33,052 nucleotides of DNA from Paucilactobacillus wasatchensis (GCF_000876205.1 NZ_AWTT01000022.1:1-33052); one strand, 5' to 3'; numbered from the stretch's first letter, positions 8,161 to 17,545 are shown. The notes: a model not told the origin generated them from the letters alone. A program made the numbers and translations.

Positions 8161-8871
8161 TTACGATCTTAGTAACTTTGCAACCTCATCTTTTGATAGC
8201 TGTCGGTACTCACCTAATTTCAAATCAGCCACCGTTAAGCCAGCAAAACTAATTCGATTCAATTGATTCACTCGTTGCCCAAGTGCGCCAATCATCCGCT
8301 TAATTTGATGATATTTACCTTCATGGATCGCAATTTCAAGTACTGTTTCATTCAAATCACTGGCAATAATTTTCGCACTATCGGCAATGACATGTTCCCC
8401 GTTTTTTAACTTGAGTCCCTGCGTCAATGGTGCTATCTCACTATCGGTTAATTGACCTGTTACTTTGACCTCATACACTTTAGTTACGTGTTTTTTGGGA
8501 CTCACCAACTGATGAGCTAATGCACCGTTATTCGTAATTAACAATGCCCCAGTTGTATCCTTGTCCAACCGACCGACCGGAAATAAATCATCCCGAAAAT
8601 CATCTTGTGTAAATAAATCCATCACAGTTTTTTGGCTCGCATCTGTAGTCGCCGTAATTACATCAATTGGTTTATTCATTAAATAAACAAAATCCATTTG
8701 CATTCCAACCGGCTGGTCATCAACAATTACTTCATCTGTGGTCGGATTCACTTGTTGCTTAAATGAGTCAACTACATCTTGATTTAATATTACTCGATGC
8801 TGCTTAATCATTTCGTGGATTTGGGTACGTGTTCCAAATTGCTGGTCATGAAGAAACTTATCAATTCGCAT
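8161..8871 (-). CDS. rsuA: 16S rRNA pseudouridine synthase, RsuA/RluB family
   Basis: The 236-residue protein has an N-terminal S4 RNA-binding domain (about 1-45, MRIDKFLHDQQFGTRTQI) and an RsuA-type catalytic domain. The catalytic Asp lies in GRLDKDTTGALLITN (about 103-117), followed by KVYEVKVTGQ and HQIKRMIGALGQRV. It should isomerise a uridine in ribosomal RNA, probably U516 of 16S rRNA by homology to RsuA. GGGAGG precedes the ATG. Only 11 nt separate it from the upstream flippase gene, so the two form one minus-strand transcription unit. The RsuA rather than RluB assignment rests on length and the S4 domain. Confidence 0.85.
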   Translation of the reverse strand: MRIDKFLHDQQFGTRTQIHEMIKQHRVILNQDVVDSFKQQVNPTTDEVIVDDQPVGMQMDFVYLMNKPIDVITATTDASQKTVMDLFTQDDFRDDLFPVGRLDKDTTGALLITNNGALAHQLVSPKKHVTKVYEVKVTGQLTDSEIAPLTQGLKLKNGEHVIADSAKIIASDLNETVLEIAIHEGKYHQIKRMIGALGQRVNQLNRISFAGLTVADLKLGEYRQLSKDEVAKLLRS

Positions 8872-8882
8872 CTTGGTCCTCC

Positions 8883-10529
8883 CTATTTGATATGCAGTCG
8901 CCGTCTAAGACCTGCTACTCGAGCACCAAGTAATTGATCCGCCAAACGTGTTTTAAGTGCTAAAACAACGTAAACGCCCGCTCCCAAAATCACACTAATA
9001 ATCAAAATTAGGAATGCAGAACCGCGACCGTAACTGCTAAAGAATAGGTAGAAAACATCGACCGCCAGGCGAGCAACAATAAAGGTGATGATCGCAAATA
9101 GTAGAATTTGGTTCGTTGGTTTGGCCATTTTATGCAGCGGTAAGTGGTATTCAACGTTTAACGTGTGAATAATTAAATAAACAGTTACTATCATAGCTAG
9201 CCCGGTAGCAATCAATGGGCCAATCGTTTTAAATATTAAAATTGCGGGAACTTGCAACACCAATTTCACCACAATGCCAATACCTAGATATTTTAGTGTT
9301 CGCACATTTTGTGAAAGGCCCTGCATGATTGCAGAAACAACCGTGTACAGACCTAAGATAATTGCAATGTAGGCAGAAAATATCAAGATCGTGGTACCAG
9401 AATCGTTGAACCGGTAAAAAATGGTATACAACGGTTTTGAGACTGCCGCCATTCCCAGTGATGCCGGCAGCATCACAAAATAAAACAGCAATAACGCATT
9501 GGATGTTTGTTGCCGAATGCCAGCCACGTCATTTTTAGTTTTCGCAGCAGATAACATTGGAATAACCGTGATTGATAAAGCTGATGCTAAGGAAATTACC
9601 ACCATCATCAACTTGTTGGCATTGAATGAGAACAATGCGTACAGTTGGTTCAATTCCGTCATTGTGTAACCATGTAAATATCGCATTACATTAAAAAAAG
9701 TATACTGATCGATTAAAGAAAAAATAATGATTCCTGAAGACACAATAATAAACGGAATTGCTTGAAAAATAATATCACGGATCAGAGACCATGATGAGAC
9801 CACCAGTTGATTATCACTTTTTTCAACCAACTCATCCATCGTGCTCTTGTTGCGCAGATAATAATACGCCAACAATAAAATACTACCTAGCGCACCAATA
9901 AAGGCGGCAAAAGTCGATTGTGAAACAGCACTAACCCAGCTACCATGCTGAATGCGCATGATAAAAAAGGTGGCGGCAAGCATATAAACCACGCGAAAAA
10001 CCTGTTCCACAAATTGTGAAATCGCAGAGGGTGCCATTTGCTGATACCCTTGGAAAAAGCCACGCACTAAACTCATTGATGGGATCACCAGAATTGCCAG
10101 CGTCAATGAGCGCAAAACTGGAATGACATTCGCATCCCCGTCAGCAAATAAAGGTGCCCCAAAGTATAAAATTACGGCTGAAACAAACCCTGTTAAAGCT
10201 GAAACGTACATGCCATGATGGTACAGTCTGCGTCCAACCCCATATTCGTTCATTGCATTGTAATGAGATACTAACTTTGAAATAGCAGATGGTACTCCAG
10301 CTACCGCCGCCATCAAAAATAAACTATAAATATTGTAACCTTTGCTGTACAAGGCGTTGGCCTGATCACTATATCCGCCTAACCATGAAACCCACGGAAT
10401 AATGTAAATGGCACCTAAAATACGAGAAAAAATACTGCCCGCGGTCATCCATGCTGAACCACTCAACATCTTTGTTTGAGCGTCTTGTTGTTTTGTTAAG
10501 TCCAGTGCCGACCCAGATTGTTTCGCCAT
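8883..10529 (-). CDS. Polysaccharide/lipid II-type flippase (SpoVB/YtgP/MurJ, MOP superfamily)
   Basis: The 548-residue polytopic membrane protein (about 14 transmembrane helices) has the N-terminal segment LSGSAWMTAGSIFSRILGA, typical of the MATE-like PST/SpoVB branch of the MOP exporter superfamily. YtgP/Amj-replaced MurJ proteins of Gram-positives flip lipid-linked cell-wall precursors. SGIIIFSLIDQYTFF and the region around GLAMIVTVYLIIHTLNVEYH also fit. It is the promoter-proximal gene of a two-gene unit with the rsuA-like gene, an arrangement common in lactobacilli. The Shine-Dalgarno at the ATG is weak (AGTAGGC). The transported lipid cannot be told from the sequence, but MurJ-like lipid II flipping is the best guess. 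Confidence 0.85.
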   Translation of the reverse strand: MAKQSGSALDLTKQQDAQTKMLSGSAWMTAGSIFSRILGAIYIIPWVSWLGGYSDQANALYSKGYNIYSLFLMAAVAGVPSAISKLVSHYNAMNEYGVGRRLYHHGMYVSALTGFVSAVILYFGAPLFADGDANVIPVLRSLTLAILVIPSMSLVRGFFQGYQQMAPSAISQFVEQVFRVVYMLAATFFIMRIQHGSWVSAVSQSTFAAFIGALGSILLLAYYYLRNKSTMDELVEKSDNQLVVSSWSLIRDIIFQAIPFIIVSSGIIIFSLIDQYTFFNVMRYLHGYTMTELNQLYALFSFNANKLMMVVISLASALSITVIPMLSAAKTKNDVAGIRQQTSNALLLFYFVMLPASLGMAAVSKPLYTIFYRFNDSGTTILIFSAYIAIILGLYTVVSAIMQGLSQNVRTLKYLGIGIVVKLVLQVPAILIFKTIGPLIATGLAMIVTVYLIIHTLNVEYHLPLHKMAKPTNQILLFAIITFIVARLAVDVFYLFFSSYGRGSAFLILIISVILGAGVYVVLALKTRLADQLLGARVAGLRRRLHIK

Positions 10530-10643
10530 CTGTTTGCCTACTTTCTAATCTTCATCCTAACCATTTTAGCGTTTATGCATTTCAGGTGCAATTTAATTTT
10601 CAGATTTTAATAAGATCTTGGCAAATAGACGAATTAATCGAAT

Positions 10644-10687
10644 AAAAAACCAATCAAACTTTAATTAGTAAAGTCTAATTGGTTTTA
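10644..10687 (-). terminator. Terminator of leuS
   Basis: On the minus strand a long AT-rich stem (about 17 bp with one or two mismatches, apex CTAAT) is followed by TTTTTT, just after the leuS stop codon. Confidence 0.85.
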
Positions 10688-10700
10688 ATTTGTGGTGTTG

Positions 10701-13121
10701 TTACTTAGCCACAATATTAACAATCTTGTTTGGTATCACAATTACCTTACGTACAGTTTGGTCGGTCAAATTCTTTTGCACGTGTTCATCAGCTAAAGCT
10801 AATTTTTCAAGATCATCTTTAGCAGCATCCTTGGCCACCTTCAAATGACTTTTAACTTTACCATTAATCTGAACAACGATTTCAACTTCATCTTCCACCA
10901 ACTGAGCTGGATCATACGTAGGCCATTTTTGATAAGCAATTGTTTCACTTTCGTTAAATTGGCTCCACAACTCTTCGGCCATGTGCGGCATAATTGGCGA
11001 GATCATTTTGACAAAGCCTTCCATGTATTCAACCGGTAAGTCATCAACCTTGTAGGCCTCGTTGACAAAGACCATTAACTGCGAAATACCAGTGTTAAAG
11101 TGCAACCGACTGAAATCTTCGGTCACCTTTTTAACCGTTTGGTTATAGACCTTAGTCAATTTACCGTCATTATACGTGGTCACACGGTCGCGCAAATGAT
11201 TATTATCATCAATCATCAGCCGCCATAGTCGTTGAATCCACTTGTTGCTGCCGTGCAGTCCCTTTTCATCCCACGGCACTGAATCTTCCAAGGGGCCCAT
11301 GAACATCTCGTACAACCGTAATGTATCAGCGCCGTATTGCGACACAATGTCATCAGGGTTAACCACGTTACCCTTTGACTTCGACATTTTTTCGTGATTA
11401 GCACCCAAAATCATGCCTTGGTTAACTAACTTCTGGAATGGTTCTTTGGTTGGTACAACACCAATGTCATACAAGAATTTGTGCCAGAAACGGGCATATA
11501 ACAAATGTAAAACGGCATGTTCGGCGCCACCAATGTATAGATCAACTGGTGACCAATAGTTTAACGCCTCTGAACTAGCAATTGCATCATCATTATGTGG
11601 ATCCATATACCGCAACCAGTACCATGATGACCCGGCCCATTGTGGCATCGTATTAGTTTCACGTTTACCCTTACGACCGTTTTCATCGACCACATTGACC
11701 CAGTCATCAATGTTAGCCAATGGACTTTCGCCTGTTCCAGATGGCTCCAGTTGTTTACTTGCTGGTAAGCGTAGTGGTAACTCATCTTCAGGAACCAGCG
11801 TGCTTTCGCCATCTTCCCAGTGAATTACTGGAATAGGCTCACCCCAGTAACGTTGCCGTGAAAAGATCCAGTCACGTAAGCGATAATTGACTTTTTTATC
11901 ACCAGCGTGGTGCTCTTCCAGCCAGTCAATCATGGTATGAATGGCTGTCTTCTTGTCCATTCCATTCACAATATCGGAATTAATATGGGGACCATCCTCG
12001 GTAAAGGCAGCCGTAGTGACATCGCCACCCTCAATCACGGGGATAATTTCTAAGCCAAATTTAGTGGCAAAATCCCAATCACGCTCATCATGGGCTGGCA
12101 CAGCCATAATGGCACCAGTACCATAAGAAGCGAGAACATAATCACCAATCCAGATTGGAATCTTTTTACCATTAACTGGATTAATGCCATATGCACCGGT
12201 AAAGACCCCTGACTTATCTTTATTCAAATCAGTTCGTTCTAGATCGGAACGTCGCGAAACCTCTTCTTGATAAGCTTCAACCTCAGTCTTTTGTGCTGGT
12301 GTCGTAATTTGGTTAACTAAATCATGTTCGGGTGCGAGGACCATGTATGTGGCACCATAAAGTGTATCCGGACGGGTGGTAAAGACTTCAATTTTAGCAT
12401 CAGGATGCCTATCAACATCAAAAAAGATGCTAGCTCCTTCAGAACGCCCGATCCAATTTCGTTGTTGTTCCTTGATACTTTCAGGCCAATCCACGTCATC
12501 TAAGTCATCGATCAAACGATCAGCATATTTGGTAATCCGCAATACCCATTGGCGCATTGGTACTCGATAAACGGGATAACCACCACGCTCCGTTTTGCCG
12601 TCGACAACTTCTTCATTGGCCACCACCGTGCCACCCATAAAATCAGGAGCCCAGTTAACCATGATTTTGTCTTCATACGCGAGACCTTTTTTATATAACT
12701 GTTCAAAAATCCACTGAGTCCATTTGTAAAATTTAGGATCCGTGGTATTAATTTCACGATCCCAATCATATGAAAAACCGAGCGATTGGATTTGGTGCTT
12801 AAACACCTTGATATTTTGCGCCGTAAAATCTTTTGGATTATGTCCCGTTTTCAACGCATACTGTTCGGCTGGTAATCCAAATGCATCCCACCCCATTGGA
12901 TGTAACACGTTAAAGCCTTGCATCCGGCGCATCCGCGAAATAGCATCAGTTGCCGTGTAACCTTCTGGGTGACCAACATGTAATCCTTGGCCAGATGGAT
13001 AAGGAAACATATCCAGAGCATAGTATTTAGGCTTAGTTGTATCAATATCTGCCTTAAAAGTCTTATGTGTTTTCCAATAATGTTGCCACTTGCGCTCAAT
13101 CACGTCATGATTGTAAGCCAT
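10701..13121 (-). CDS. leuS: Leucyl-tRNA synthetase
   Basis: The 806-residue class Ia synthetase charges tRNA-Leu. The HIGH-type motif is HVGH in [20 protein letters not shown] (about 41-60). The CP1 editing domain shows the threonine-rich [15 protein letters not shown] and the conserved Asp in [13 protein letters not shown], so post-transfer editing should be intact. The class I signature [14 protein letters not shown] lies near 575. Anticodon-binding and C-terminal domains follow, and the length is normal for bacterial LeuRS. GAGGAG lies 11 nt before the ATG. Expression is controlled by the T-box leader immediately upstream, and a terminator follows the gene. Confidence 0.98.
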   Translation of the reverse strand: MAYNHDVIERKWQHYWKTHKTFKADIDTTKPKYYALDMFPYPSGQGLHVGHPEGYTATDAISRMRRMQGFNVLHPMGWDAFGLPAEQYALKTGHNPKDFTAQNIKVFKHQIQSLGFSYDWDREINTTDPKFYKWTQWIFEQLYKKGLAYEDKIMVNWAPDFMGGTVVANEEVVDGKTERGGYPVYRVPMRQWVLRITKYADRLIDDLDDVDWPESIKEQQRNWIGRSEGASIFFDVDRHPDAKIEVFTTRPDTLYGATYMVLAPEHDLVNQITTPAQKTEVEAYQEEVSRRSDLERTDLNKDKSGVFTGAYGINPVNGKKIPIWIGDYVLASYGTGAIMAVPAHDERDWDFATKFGLEIIPVIEGGDVTTAAFTEDGPHINSDIVNGMDKKTAIHTMIDWLEEHHAGDKKVNYRLRDWIFSRQRYWGEPIPVIHWEDGESTLVPEDELPLRLPASKQLEPSGTGESPLANIDDWVNVVDENGRKGKRETNTMPQWAGSSWYWLRYMDPHNDDAIASSEALNYWSPVDLYIGGAEHAVLHLLYARFWHKFLYDIGVVPTKEPFQKLVNQGMILGANHEKMSKSKGNVVNPDDIVSQYGADTLRLYEMFMGPLEDSVPWDEKGLHGSNKWIQRLWRLMIDDNNHLRDRVTTYNDGKLTKVYNQTVKKVTEDFSRLHFNTGISQLMVFVNEAYKVDDLPVEYMEGFVKMISPIMPHMAEELWSQFNESETIAYQKWPTYDPAQLVEDEVEIVVQINGKVKSHLKVAKDAAKDDLEKLALADEHVQKNLTDQTVRKVIVIPNKIVNIVAK

Positions 13122-13173
13122 GAATAAATCGTCTCCTCAAATTGAATTAGTATGTAAAATCGTTGCCAGAAAT

Positions 13174-13412
13174 AAAAAATCCCATAGGAAATTAGTTTCC
13201 TATAGGACGAATTTACTCCGCGGTACCACCCATCTTCTACATAATGTAGCTCTTCGAAAGTGTCTTAACGCGAACGCACGTCTTTGCTTACTGTGACTTT
13301 GGCAAAGAGTTCTCAAGGGTGAGTTCAAAAGTGGCTAATCCACATTCACATTACCATGTGGTTTCTGTTAGTAGCTGGCTTTCTAATAATCCCTGTCAAC
13401 GATTAAATATTG
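13174..13412 (-). promoter_or_regulatory. T-box riboswitch (leucine, CTC specifier) of leuS
   Basis: The leader carries the T-box signature GGGTGGTACCGCG (on + as 13219-13231), immediately followed by a terminator stem (13181-13208) and six T residues. In stem I the segment TTTTGAACTCACC contains a likely specifier codon CTC (Leu) at 13321-13323, preceded by GAA and followed by a purine, as usual in specifier loops. Uncharged tRNA-Leu(GAG) should stabilise the antiterminator and raise leuS transcription. Confidence 0.93.
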
Positions 13413-13418
13413 ACTACC

Positions 13419-13447
13419 ATACTAGCAAAGCATTGCACCTTTTGCAA
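13419..13447 (-). promoter_or_regulatory. Promoter of the leuS T-box transcript
   Basis: TTGCAA (13442-13447), a 17-nt spacer and TAGTAT (13419-13424) are read on the minus strand. They place the transcript start near 13411, just before the T-box stem I. Confidence 0.75.
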
Positions 13448-13542
13448 GGTTGACTTTATATGTCTGTAATAAAACTGCAATACAGTTGACCAAATTCAAT
13501 GCTACAATATTAGCATTGAATAGATTAACGGGGGATAACACA

Positions 13543-14184
13543 ATGGGAGCTTCACACCGATTAAGCAAAAGCCAAACAATCTTGGTTTTAATTGCGGTGG
13601 CACTATTCATTTTATTATATGGCGGCGTGCAGCAAGATGCCAATTGGGTGCAATCATTTGATTTTACTTTAATCCACTGGATTCGCTTTCCCCAGACAAA
13701 CTGGGAAAGTTTATTGCTAACCTGGTATACAACATTCTTCAATACGATTCCAATGATGGTAATCGTGGTCATTGGTACCATTATCTTTGCGATTGATCAC
13801 CGTAATAACTCAGCCTTGTTCTTTATTTTGGTTCCTGCAGTTGGTTCATTAATCAATACCGGTATTAAAAACATTGTTCGCCGACCACGGCCAAACTTTG
13901 ACCTTTTAATGCATTATGGTGGTTACAGTTTTCCAAGTGGTCACGCTATTGGCGCAACGTTAGTCTTAGGTTCAATTATTGTGTTAGTTCAATACAATAT
14001 CGTCATTCGCTGGCAGCGCTGGGTTACTAATTTCATTTTGTTACTACTAATTTTATTAGTTGGTTATTCGCGCGTCTACGTCGGTGTGCATTATCCAAGC
14101 GATGTTGTAGCTGGTTTTTGTCTCGGTTTCATCATCCTCATGCTTGGACAAATGGCTTTTGGTTTTCGAAAAGTGGTGAAATAA
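13543..14184 (+). CDS. PAP2-family phosphatase (membrane)
   Basis: The 213-residue, six-helix membrane protein has the three PAP2 phosphatase motifs: KNIVRRPRPN, PSGHAIGA and SRVYVGVHYPSDVVAG (catalytic His in the last, general His in PSGH). Such enzymes dephosphorylate lipid pyrophosphates, for example undecaprenyl pyrophosphate (BcrC role) or phosphatidylglycerol phosphate. The frame is open from 13450, but the Met at 13543 has GGGGGA 7-8 nt upstream and starts the natural N-terminus MGASHRLSKS. The upstream extension overlaps a probable promoter. The next gene starts at the base after its stop codon, so the two are translationally coupled. The exact substrate is uncertain. Confidence 0.9.
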   Translation: MGASHRLSKSQTILVLIAVALFILLYGGVQQDANWVQSFDFTLIHWIRFPQTNWESLLLTWYTTFFNTIPMMVIVVIGTIIFAIDHRNNSALFFILVPAVGSLINTGIKNIVRRPRPNFDLLMHYGGYSFPSGHAIGATLVLGSIIVLVQYNIVIRWQRWVTNFILLLLILLVGYSRVYVGVHYPSDVVAGFCLGFIILMLGQMAFGFRKVVK

Positions 14185-14745
14185 TTGAATCTGCAATCGG
14201 CATTAGAATTTAGTCATACCGTTTTATCAGAGAACGTTGGCCTGGGTGACACTGTCGTTGATGCCACTGTGGGCAATGGTAACGACACAATCTTTTTTGC
14301 CTCGCTAGTTGGTAAAACAGGAAAAGTCTATGGGTTTGATATTCAGCAAGCTGCAATTGATCAAACCAAACAACAGTTACTATTGACCGGTTTACAGGCG
14401 CAGACAACTTTGATTTGCGACGGTCATGAAAACATCGCCCAGTATGTCCACCAGCCGATCGGCGGTGCCATTTTTAATCTTGGTTACTTACCTGGCGGCG
14501 ATAAATCAATTATTACTCACGGTGTCACAACTTTGACGGCAATTAAGACTCTCATGTTGTTGTTGCGTCGCGGTGGCACAATTTGTATTGTAATTTATTA
14601 TGGTCACCCCGGTGGCGAAGAAGAACGCGAATCAGTTGAACAATTTGCCCGACAGCTCGACCAAAAAACATACAATGTATTAGAGTACCAATTCATTAAT
14701 CAAGTGCATACACCGCCTAGATTAGTGGTCATTCAAAAACGATAA
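14185..14745 (+). CDS. mnmM: SAM-dependent methyltransferase, YtqB/MnmM family
   Basis: The 186-residue Rossmann methyltransferase has the SAM-binding motif I as VDATVGNGNDTIFFA, an acidic motif II end (VYGFDIQ) and the family-specific NLGYLPGGDKSIITH and YYGHPGGEEERE. These features define the PF06962 family; its Bacillus member YtqB was identified as MnmM, which methylates the wobble-uridine modification of tRNA (nm5s2U34 to mnm5s2U34). The start is TTG, directly following the TAA of the PAP2 gene, so translation is probably coupled. The terminator follows at once. The methyltransferase assignment is firm; the tRNA substrate is by homology. Confidence 0.85.
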   Translation: MNLQSALEFSHTVLSENVGLGDTVVDATVGNGNDTIFFASLVGKTGKVYGFDIQQAAIDQTKQQLLLTGLQAQTTLICDGHENIAQYVHQPIGGAIFNLGYLPGGDKSIITHGVTTLTAIKTLMLLLRRGGTICIVIYYGHPGGEEERESVEQFARQLDQKTYNVLEYQFINQVHTPPRLVVIQKR

Positions 14746-14747
14746 AT

Positions 14748-14790
14748 AGACTGAGCAAATTACGATTTTGCTTCAGCCTTTTTTATTTTT
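14748..14790 (+). terminator. Terminator of the PAP2-mnmM unit
   Basis: GACTGAGCAAA pairs with TTTGCTTCAG(CC) (one bulge) around an ACGAT-type loop, followed by TTTTTTATTTTTT. Confidence 0.85.
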
Positions 14791-14884
14791 TATTTGGCAA
14801 AAGTTATTTTTAAAACCTGTGATGTATAAATATCGCTTCGCTGTCCATATTACTGATCCGCTAAAGCGATGGGTAATTTGGTCT

Positions 14885-14940
14885 TGCGCTTAGCTACGTA
14901 AAGGGAACGATACTAAATTCGTATCATTCCCTTTACTAGG
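14885..14940. repeat. Intergenic hairpin with a 16-nt word shared with the next element
   Basis: A 16-bp stem with one mismatch (14898-14913 with 14921-14936, loop TAAATTC) is preceded by TGCGCTTAGCTACGTA (14885-14900). The identical 16-nt word recurs at 14988-15003 inside the neighbouring inverted-repeat element. The stem has no U-run, so it is not a normal terminator. It may be a remnant of a second copy of that element. Confidence 0.6.
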
Positions 14941-14961
14941 CCCAATATATTCTTAATTGCG

Positions 14962-15039
14962 GAAACGTGATAAAAAAGGCAGATTCCTGCGCTTAGCTAC
15001 GTAGTATGCTCAGAATCTATGCGCCTTTTTTATCACTCT
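14962..15039. repeat. 3'-end inverted-repeat element, copy 1 (DHA2 exporter)
   Basis: Flanked by GAAACGTG (14962-14969) and CACTCT (15034-15039), the words shared with the copies at 17546, 26611 and 20175. The outer arms are 14 nt and perfectly complementary: GTGATAAAAAAGGC (14967-14980) and GCCTTTTTTATCAC (15023-15036). An inner AGATTC/GAATCT pair encloses a CTTAGCTACG scaffold word. The right arm contains the last codons of the exporter gene. The A6/T6 in the outer arm makes it a terminator for both directions. It is shorter than the other copies and lacks the separate inner hairpin. Confidence 0.75.
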
Positions 15040-16498
15040 TACTGTCTTGTTGGTCAAACACATTCACAATTAATGCCAACACGACCAGTGCCAATCCAAT
15101 CAAAAAGACATTATGCAAGCCGCCATAATAGATTTGCCGTAAGGTCGGGATCAGATGCTGTGGTAACTGTGTCACCGTTTGCGGATTAATCATTTTGTTC
15201 ATCATTGATAACTTGACGCCCTCGCCTGCATGCTTTTGAATCCCTGTGGCCATCGAATAATTCATGATAATTCCAAAAATGGCAATCATGATGGTTTGTG
15301 ATAGGGAGCGCACTAGCGTATTAAATGAAGTTGCCACGCCAATAATATCGTGTGATACCAAACTTTGCGATGTCACTGTTGTCCCAGTAATTGTTGTACC
15401 AAAACCAATACCAAAAACAGTCGAAAATGCTAAGAAAACCCAGAATGGTGTCTGCTGTGGAATTAGTGCCATTGCAATTGCCATCACTGTCACCACACTC
15501 AAACTAAAGAATAATAATCGTTGTGGGTTTGATTTAGCTAACAGGCGACCCGCAATAAACGAGCCGATAATCCACATAATTGAACTGGGAGTGACTGCAA
15601 AACCAGCCATCGAGGCTCGTAGCCCCAATAATCCTTGTGTCCACATTGGTAGGTACACATTAAACGCAATCAGGTATGCTGCCACCATTGCAGCAGCGAA
15701 GTTTTGAATTACAAACGTCCGATTTTCAAAAAGCTGCAGAAAAATAATTGGATCATCGGCCCGTTTTTCTTGGCGGATAAACAGCAACATGCTAACAATA
15801 AAAATTGCAAAACTCAGTACAACCTGCCACAGTGCGTGCGTCGTCATGCTCAATAATTGAAAACCATACATTAAACCAATCAAAGAGACTGATAACCAAA
15901 CAATGCCAAGTACATCCAATTTAGATTTAGTGACATGCTTTTCTTCGTGTAGGAAGCCCCAGATCATCACCATTGCAATTAAGCCCACTGGAATATTGAT
16001 GAAAAAGACCCAATGCCAGCTTAGTTGATCAACAATAAATCCTCCTAATAATGGTGCTACCACGGAGGCAATGCCCCAAGCGGATCCGTTAAAGCCCATT
16101 ACCTTCGCTCTTTTTTCAAATGGATAAATGTCAGCAATAATCGTAAATGACACCGGCATAATGGTCCCGGCACCAACTCCTTGGATTGCACGCCAAAAGA
16201 TCAACTCCCCCATTGAATTTGACAGTCCACTCATCGTTGAACCAATCACAAACACGATTAAGCCAAATAAAAAAACTGGTTTACGGCCAATGCGATCCGC
16301 TAATTTACCATAAATTGGTGTTGCTAACGCATTAGTCAATAAGAAAATTGAAAAGACCCAATTCATGATCGAAACACCCTTCAGGTCACCAACAATTGTT
16401 GGCATTGCGGTTGAAACAATTGTTCCCTCAACGGCACTCATAAAAGTGGCCACGAAGATTGCAATCGTGACAACTGTCACATTTGTTTTTTTGTTCAT
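15017..16498 (-). CDS. DHA2-family multidrug/solute exporter (EmrB/QacA type MFS, 14 TM)
   Basis: The 493-residue major facilitator protein has about 14 transmembrane helices. It shows motif A GKLADRIGRKPVFLFG (about residues 61-76 from the chosen start), the helix-1 motif AVEGTIVSTAMPTIVGDL, the motif C-like helix 5 region GIASVVAPLLGGFIVDQ and NIPVGLIAMVMIW. This is the EmrB/QacA (DHA2) drug:H+ antiporter family, so the likely role is proton-driven efflux of drugs or toxic organics. The frame extends to 16537, but the Met at 16498 has GGAAGG 5 nt upstream. The last codons lie in the arm of an inverted-repeat element. An 18-bp palindrome upstream could be an operator; no regulator gene is adjacent. 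Confidence 0.9.
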   Translation of the reverse strand: MNKKTNVTVVTIAIFVATFMSAVEGTIVSTAMPTIVGDLKGVSIMNWVFSIFLLTNALATPIYGKLADRIGRKPVFLFGLIVFVIGSTMSGLSNSMGELIFWRAIQGVGAGTIMPVSFTIIADIYPFEKRAKVMGFNGSAWGIASVVAPLLGGFIVDQLSWHWVFFINIPVGLIAMVMIWGFLHEEKHVTKSKLDVLGIVWLSVSLIGLMYGFQLLSMTTHALWQVVLSFAIFIVSMLLFIRQEKRADDPIIFLQLFENRTFVIQNFAAAMVAAYLIAFNVYLPMWTQGLLGLRASMAGFAVTPSSIMWIIGSFIAGRLLAKSNPQRLLFFSLSVVTVMAIAMALIPQQTPFWVFLAFSTVFGIGFGTTITGTTVTSQSLVSHDIIGVATSFNTLVRSLSQTIMIAIFGIIMNYSMATGIQKHAGEGVKLSMMNKMINPQTVTQLPQHLIPTLRQIYYGGLHNVFLIGLALVVLALIVNVFDQQDSKSDKKGA

Positions 16499-16597
16499 AC
16501 ATACCTTCCTTTGCCTTCTGTTTTTAATTATCATCAACTCTCATGCTGATAACATCTTCGCATGATTATTTTAATTCGTAGTCAATAAAATCACATC

Positions 16598-16615
16598 AGT
16601 CTATTCTACTAGACT
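16598..16615. promoter_or_regulatory. Possible operator palindrome upstream of the DHA2 exporter
   Basis: AGTCTA and TAGACT half-sites are separated by 6 nt, about 100 bp upstream of the exporter start. It resembles a TetR/MarR-type operator only in form; no cognate regulator is visible. Confidence 0.3.
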
Positions 16616-16624
16616 TGATTTTAG

Positions 16625-16666
16625 TTTGCATGAGTTTTTTATCATATATAAATGTTAACGCTTACT
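16625..16666 (+). promoter_or_regulatory. Promoter with cre-like (CcpA) site for the SDR gene
   Basis: TTTGCA (16625-16630), a 16-nt spacer and TATAAA (16647-16652) form a plausible promoter. Directly after the -10, TGTTAACGCTTACT (16653-16666) matches the catabolite-responsive consensus TGWAARCGYTWNCW with one mismatch. A CcpA site overlapping the transcript start would normally repress. Confidence 0.45.
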
Positions 16667-16721
16667 TTTATGGTGATTTGGGGGTACAGTAATAATAGAA
16701 AACTTCTAGGGAGGTATCATT

Positions 16722-17438
16722 ATGGATAGGCTTAAAGGAAAAGTTGGTGTCATTACTGGTGGTTCTTCTGGTATTGGGTTAGCGACCGCAGAGAAATTCA
16801 TTGCACAAGGAGCGGTGGCCGTTTCAGCGGATCTGAATCCAGCTGCCAATTCAGCGGTTGATTTTGTCAAAACCGATGTAACTAACGCTGATTCACTTCA
16901 AGCGATGGTCGAAACTGTGGTTAAAAAATATGGCAAAATAGATATTCTAGTTGCTAACGCCGGTGTGGCAGAAGAAAAAGCCCCGGTGGCAGAGTTGAAT
17001 GTTGATAACTGGAATAAAGTAATCAATATCGATCTTACTGGCGTGGTTTTAACCAATAAATTTGTGGTAGCGCAAATGGTCAAGCAAGGCAGTGGCAGTG
17101 TCATCAACATGAGTTCCATTTTAGGAGTTGTCGGTGGTCCTAAATCCCAAGCCTATTCAGCTGCTAAAGCTGGCGTGGCCAATTACACCAAATCACAAGC
17201 CATCACCTATGCCACAAGTGGTATTCGCTTTAATGCGATTGCGCCAGGATACGTTGCCACGCCCCTGCTAAAAACACTGCCAAAAGATGTTACTGATGGC
17301 ATGGTCAGCAAAATGCCGATTGGTCGGTTAGCTCAGCCGGAGGAAATTGCCAATGTGATCGCGTTTGTGGCTAGTGATGAGGCGTCCTTTGTGGTTGGAT
17401 CGTTGATTAACGTTGATGGTGGATATACGGCACAATAA
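16722..17438 (+). CDS. Short-chain dehydrogenase/reductase (FabG-like)
   Basis: The 238-residue classical SDR carries the NAD(P)-binding motif TGGSSGIG (about 13-20), NAG in VANAGV, the catalytic Ser in INMSSILG and Tyr-x3-Lys in YSAAKAG. The C-terminal VVGSLINVDGGYTAQ is family-typical. After the beta-2 strand SADLNP, an acidic residue suggests an NAD(H) preference. The substrate is unknown; 3-oxoacyl or alcohol/ketone reductase are the usual labels. AGGGAGG supports the start. The preceding promoter carries a cre-like site, hinting at catabolite control, and a half-copy of the inverted-repeat element follows its stop codon. Confidence 0.88.
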   Translation: MDRLKGKVGVITGGSSGIGLATAEKFIAQGAVAVSADLNPAANSAVDFVKTDVTNADSLQAMVETVVKKYGKIDILVANAGVAEEKAPVAELNVDNWNKVINIDLTGVVLTNKFVVAQMVKQGSGSVINMSSILGVVGGPKSQAYSAAKAGVANYTKSQAITYATSGIRFNAIAPGYVATPLLKTLPKDVTDGMVSKMPIGRLAQPEEIANVIAFVASDEASFVVGSLINVDGGYTAQ

Positions 17439-17451
17439 CTTTAAATTCAGG

Positions 17452-17518
17452 GAAACGTGTGAATCAAGCCAGATGTTTAGGGCTAAATCAAAAAAACCAG
17501 GGACTAAATTCATAATTC
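17452..17518. repeat. Tandem half-copy of the inverted-repeat element next to metK
   Basis: This is a direct repeat of 17546-17611: GAAACGTG, arm, AGATGTTTAGGGCTAA, A-run and CAGGGACTAAATTC, differing by one inserted base. It represents only the distal half of the element and lacks the gene-proximal half. The two copies are 94 nt apart. Confidence 0.85.
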
Positions 17519-17545
17519 TCTCGTCCACTTGCTATTTTTATTGCT

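Noticed and set aside
13422-13781. 119-codon minus-strand ORF
   Set aside because: It runs antisense to the PAP2 gene and through the leuS promoter, and has no Shine-Dalgarno.
15264-15707. 147-codon plus-strand ORF antisense to the DHA2 exporter
   Set aside because: It is the reverse frame of a hydrophobic gene, lacks a ribosome binding site and has no recognisable features.
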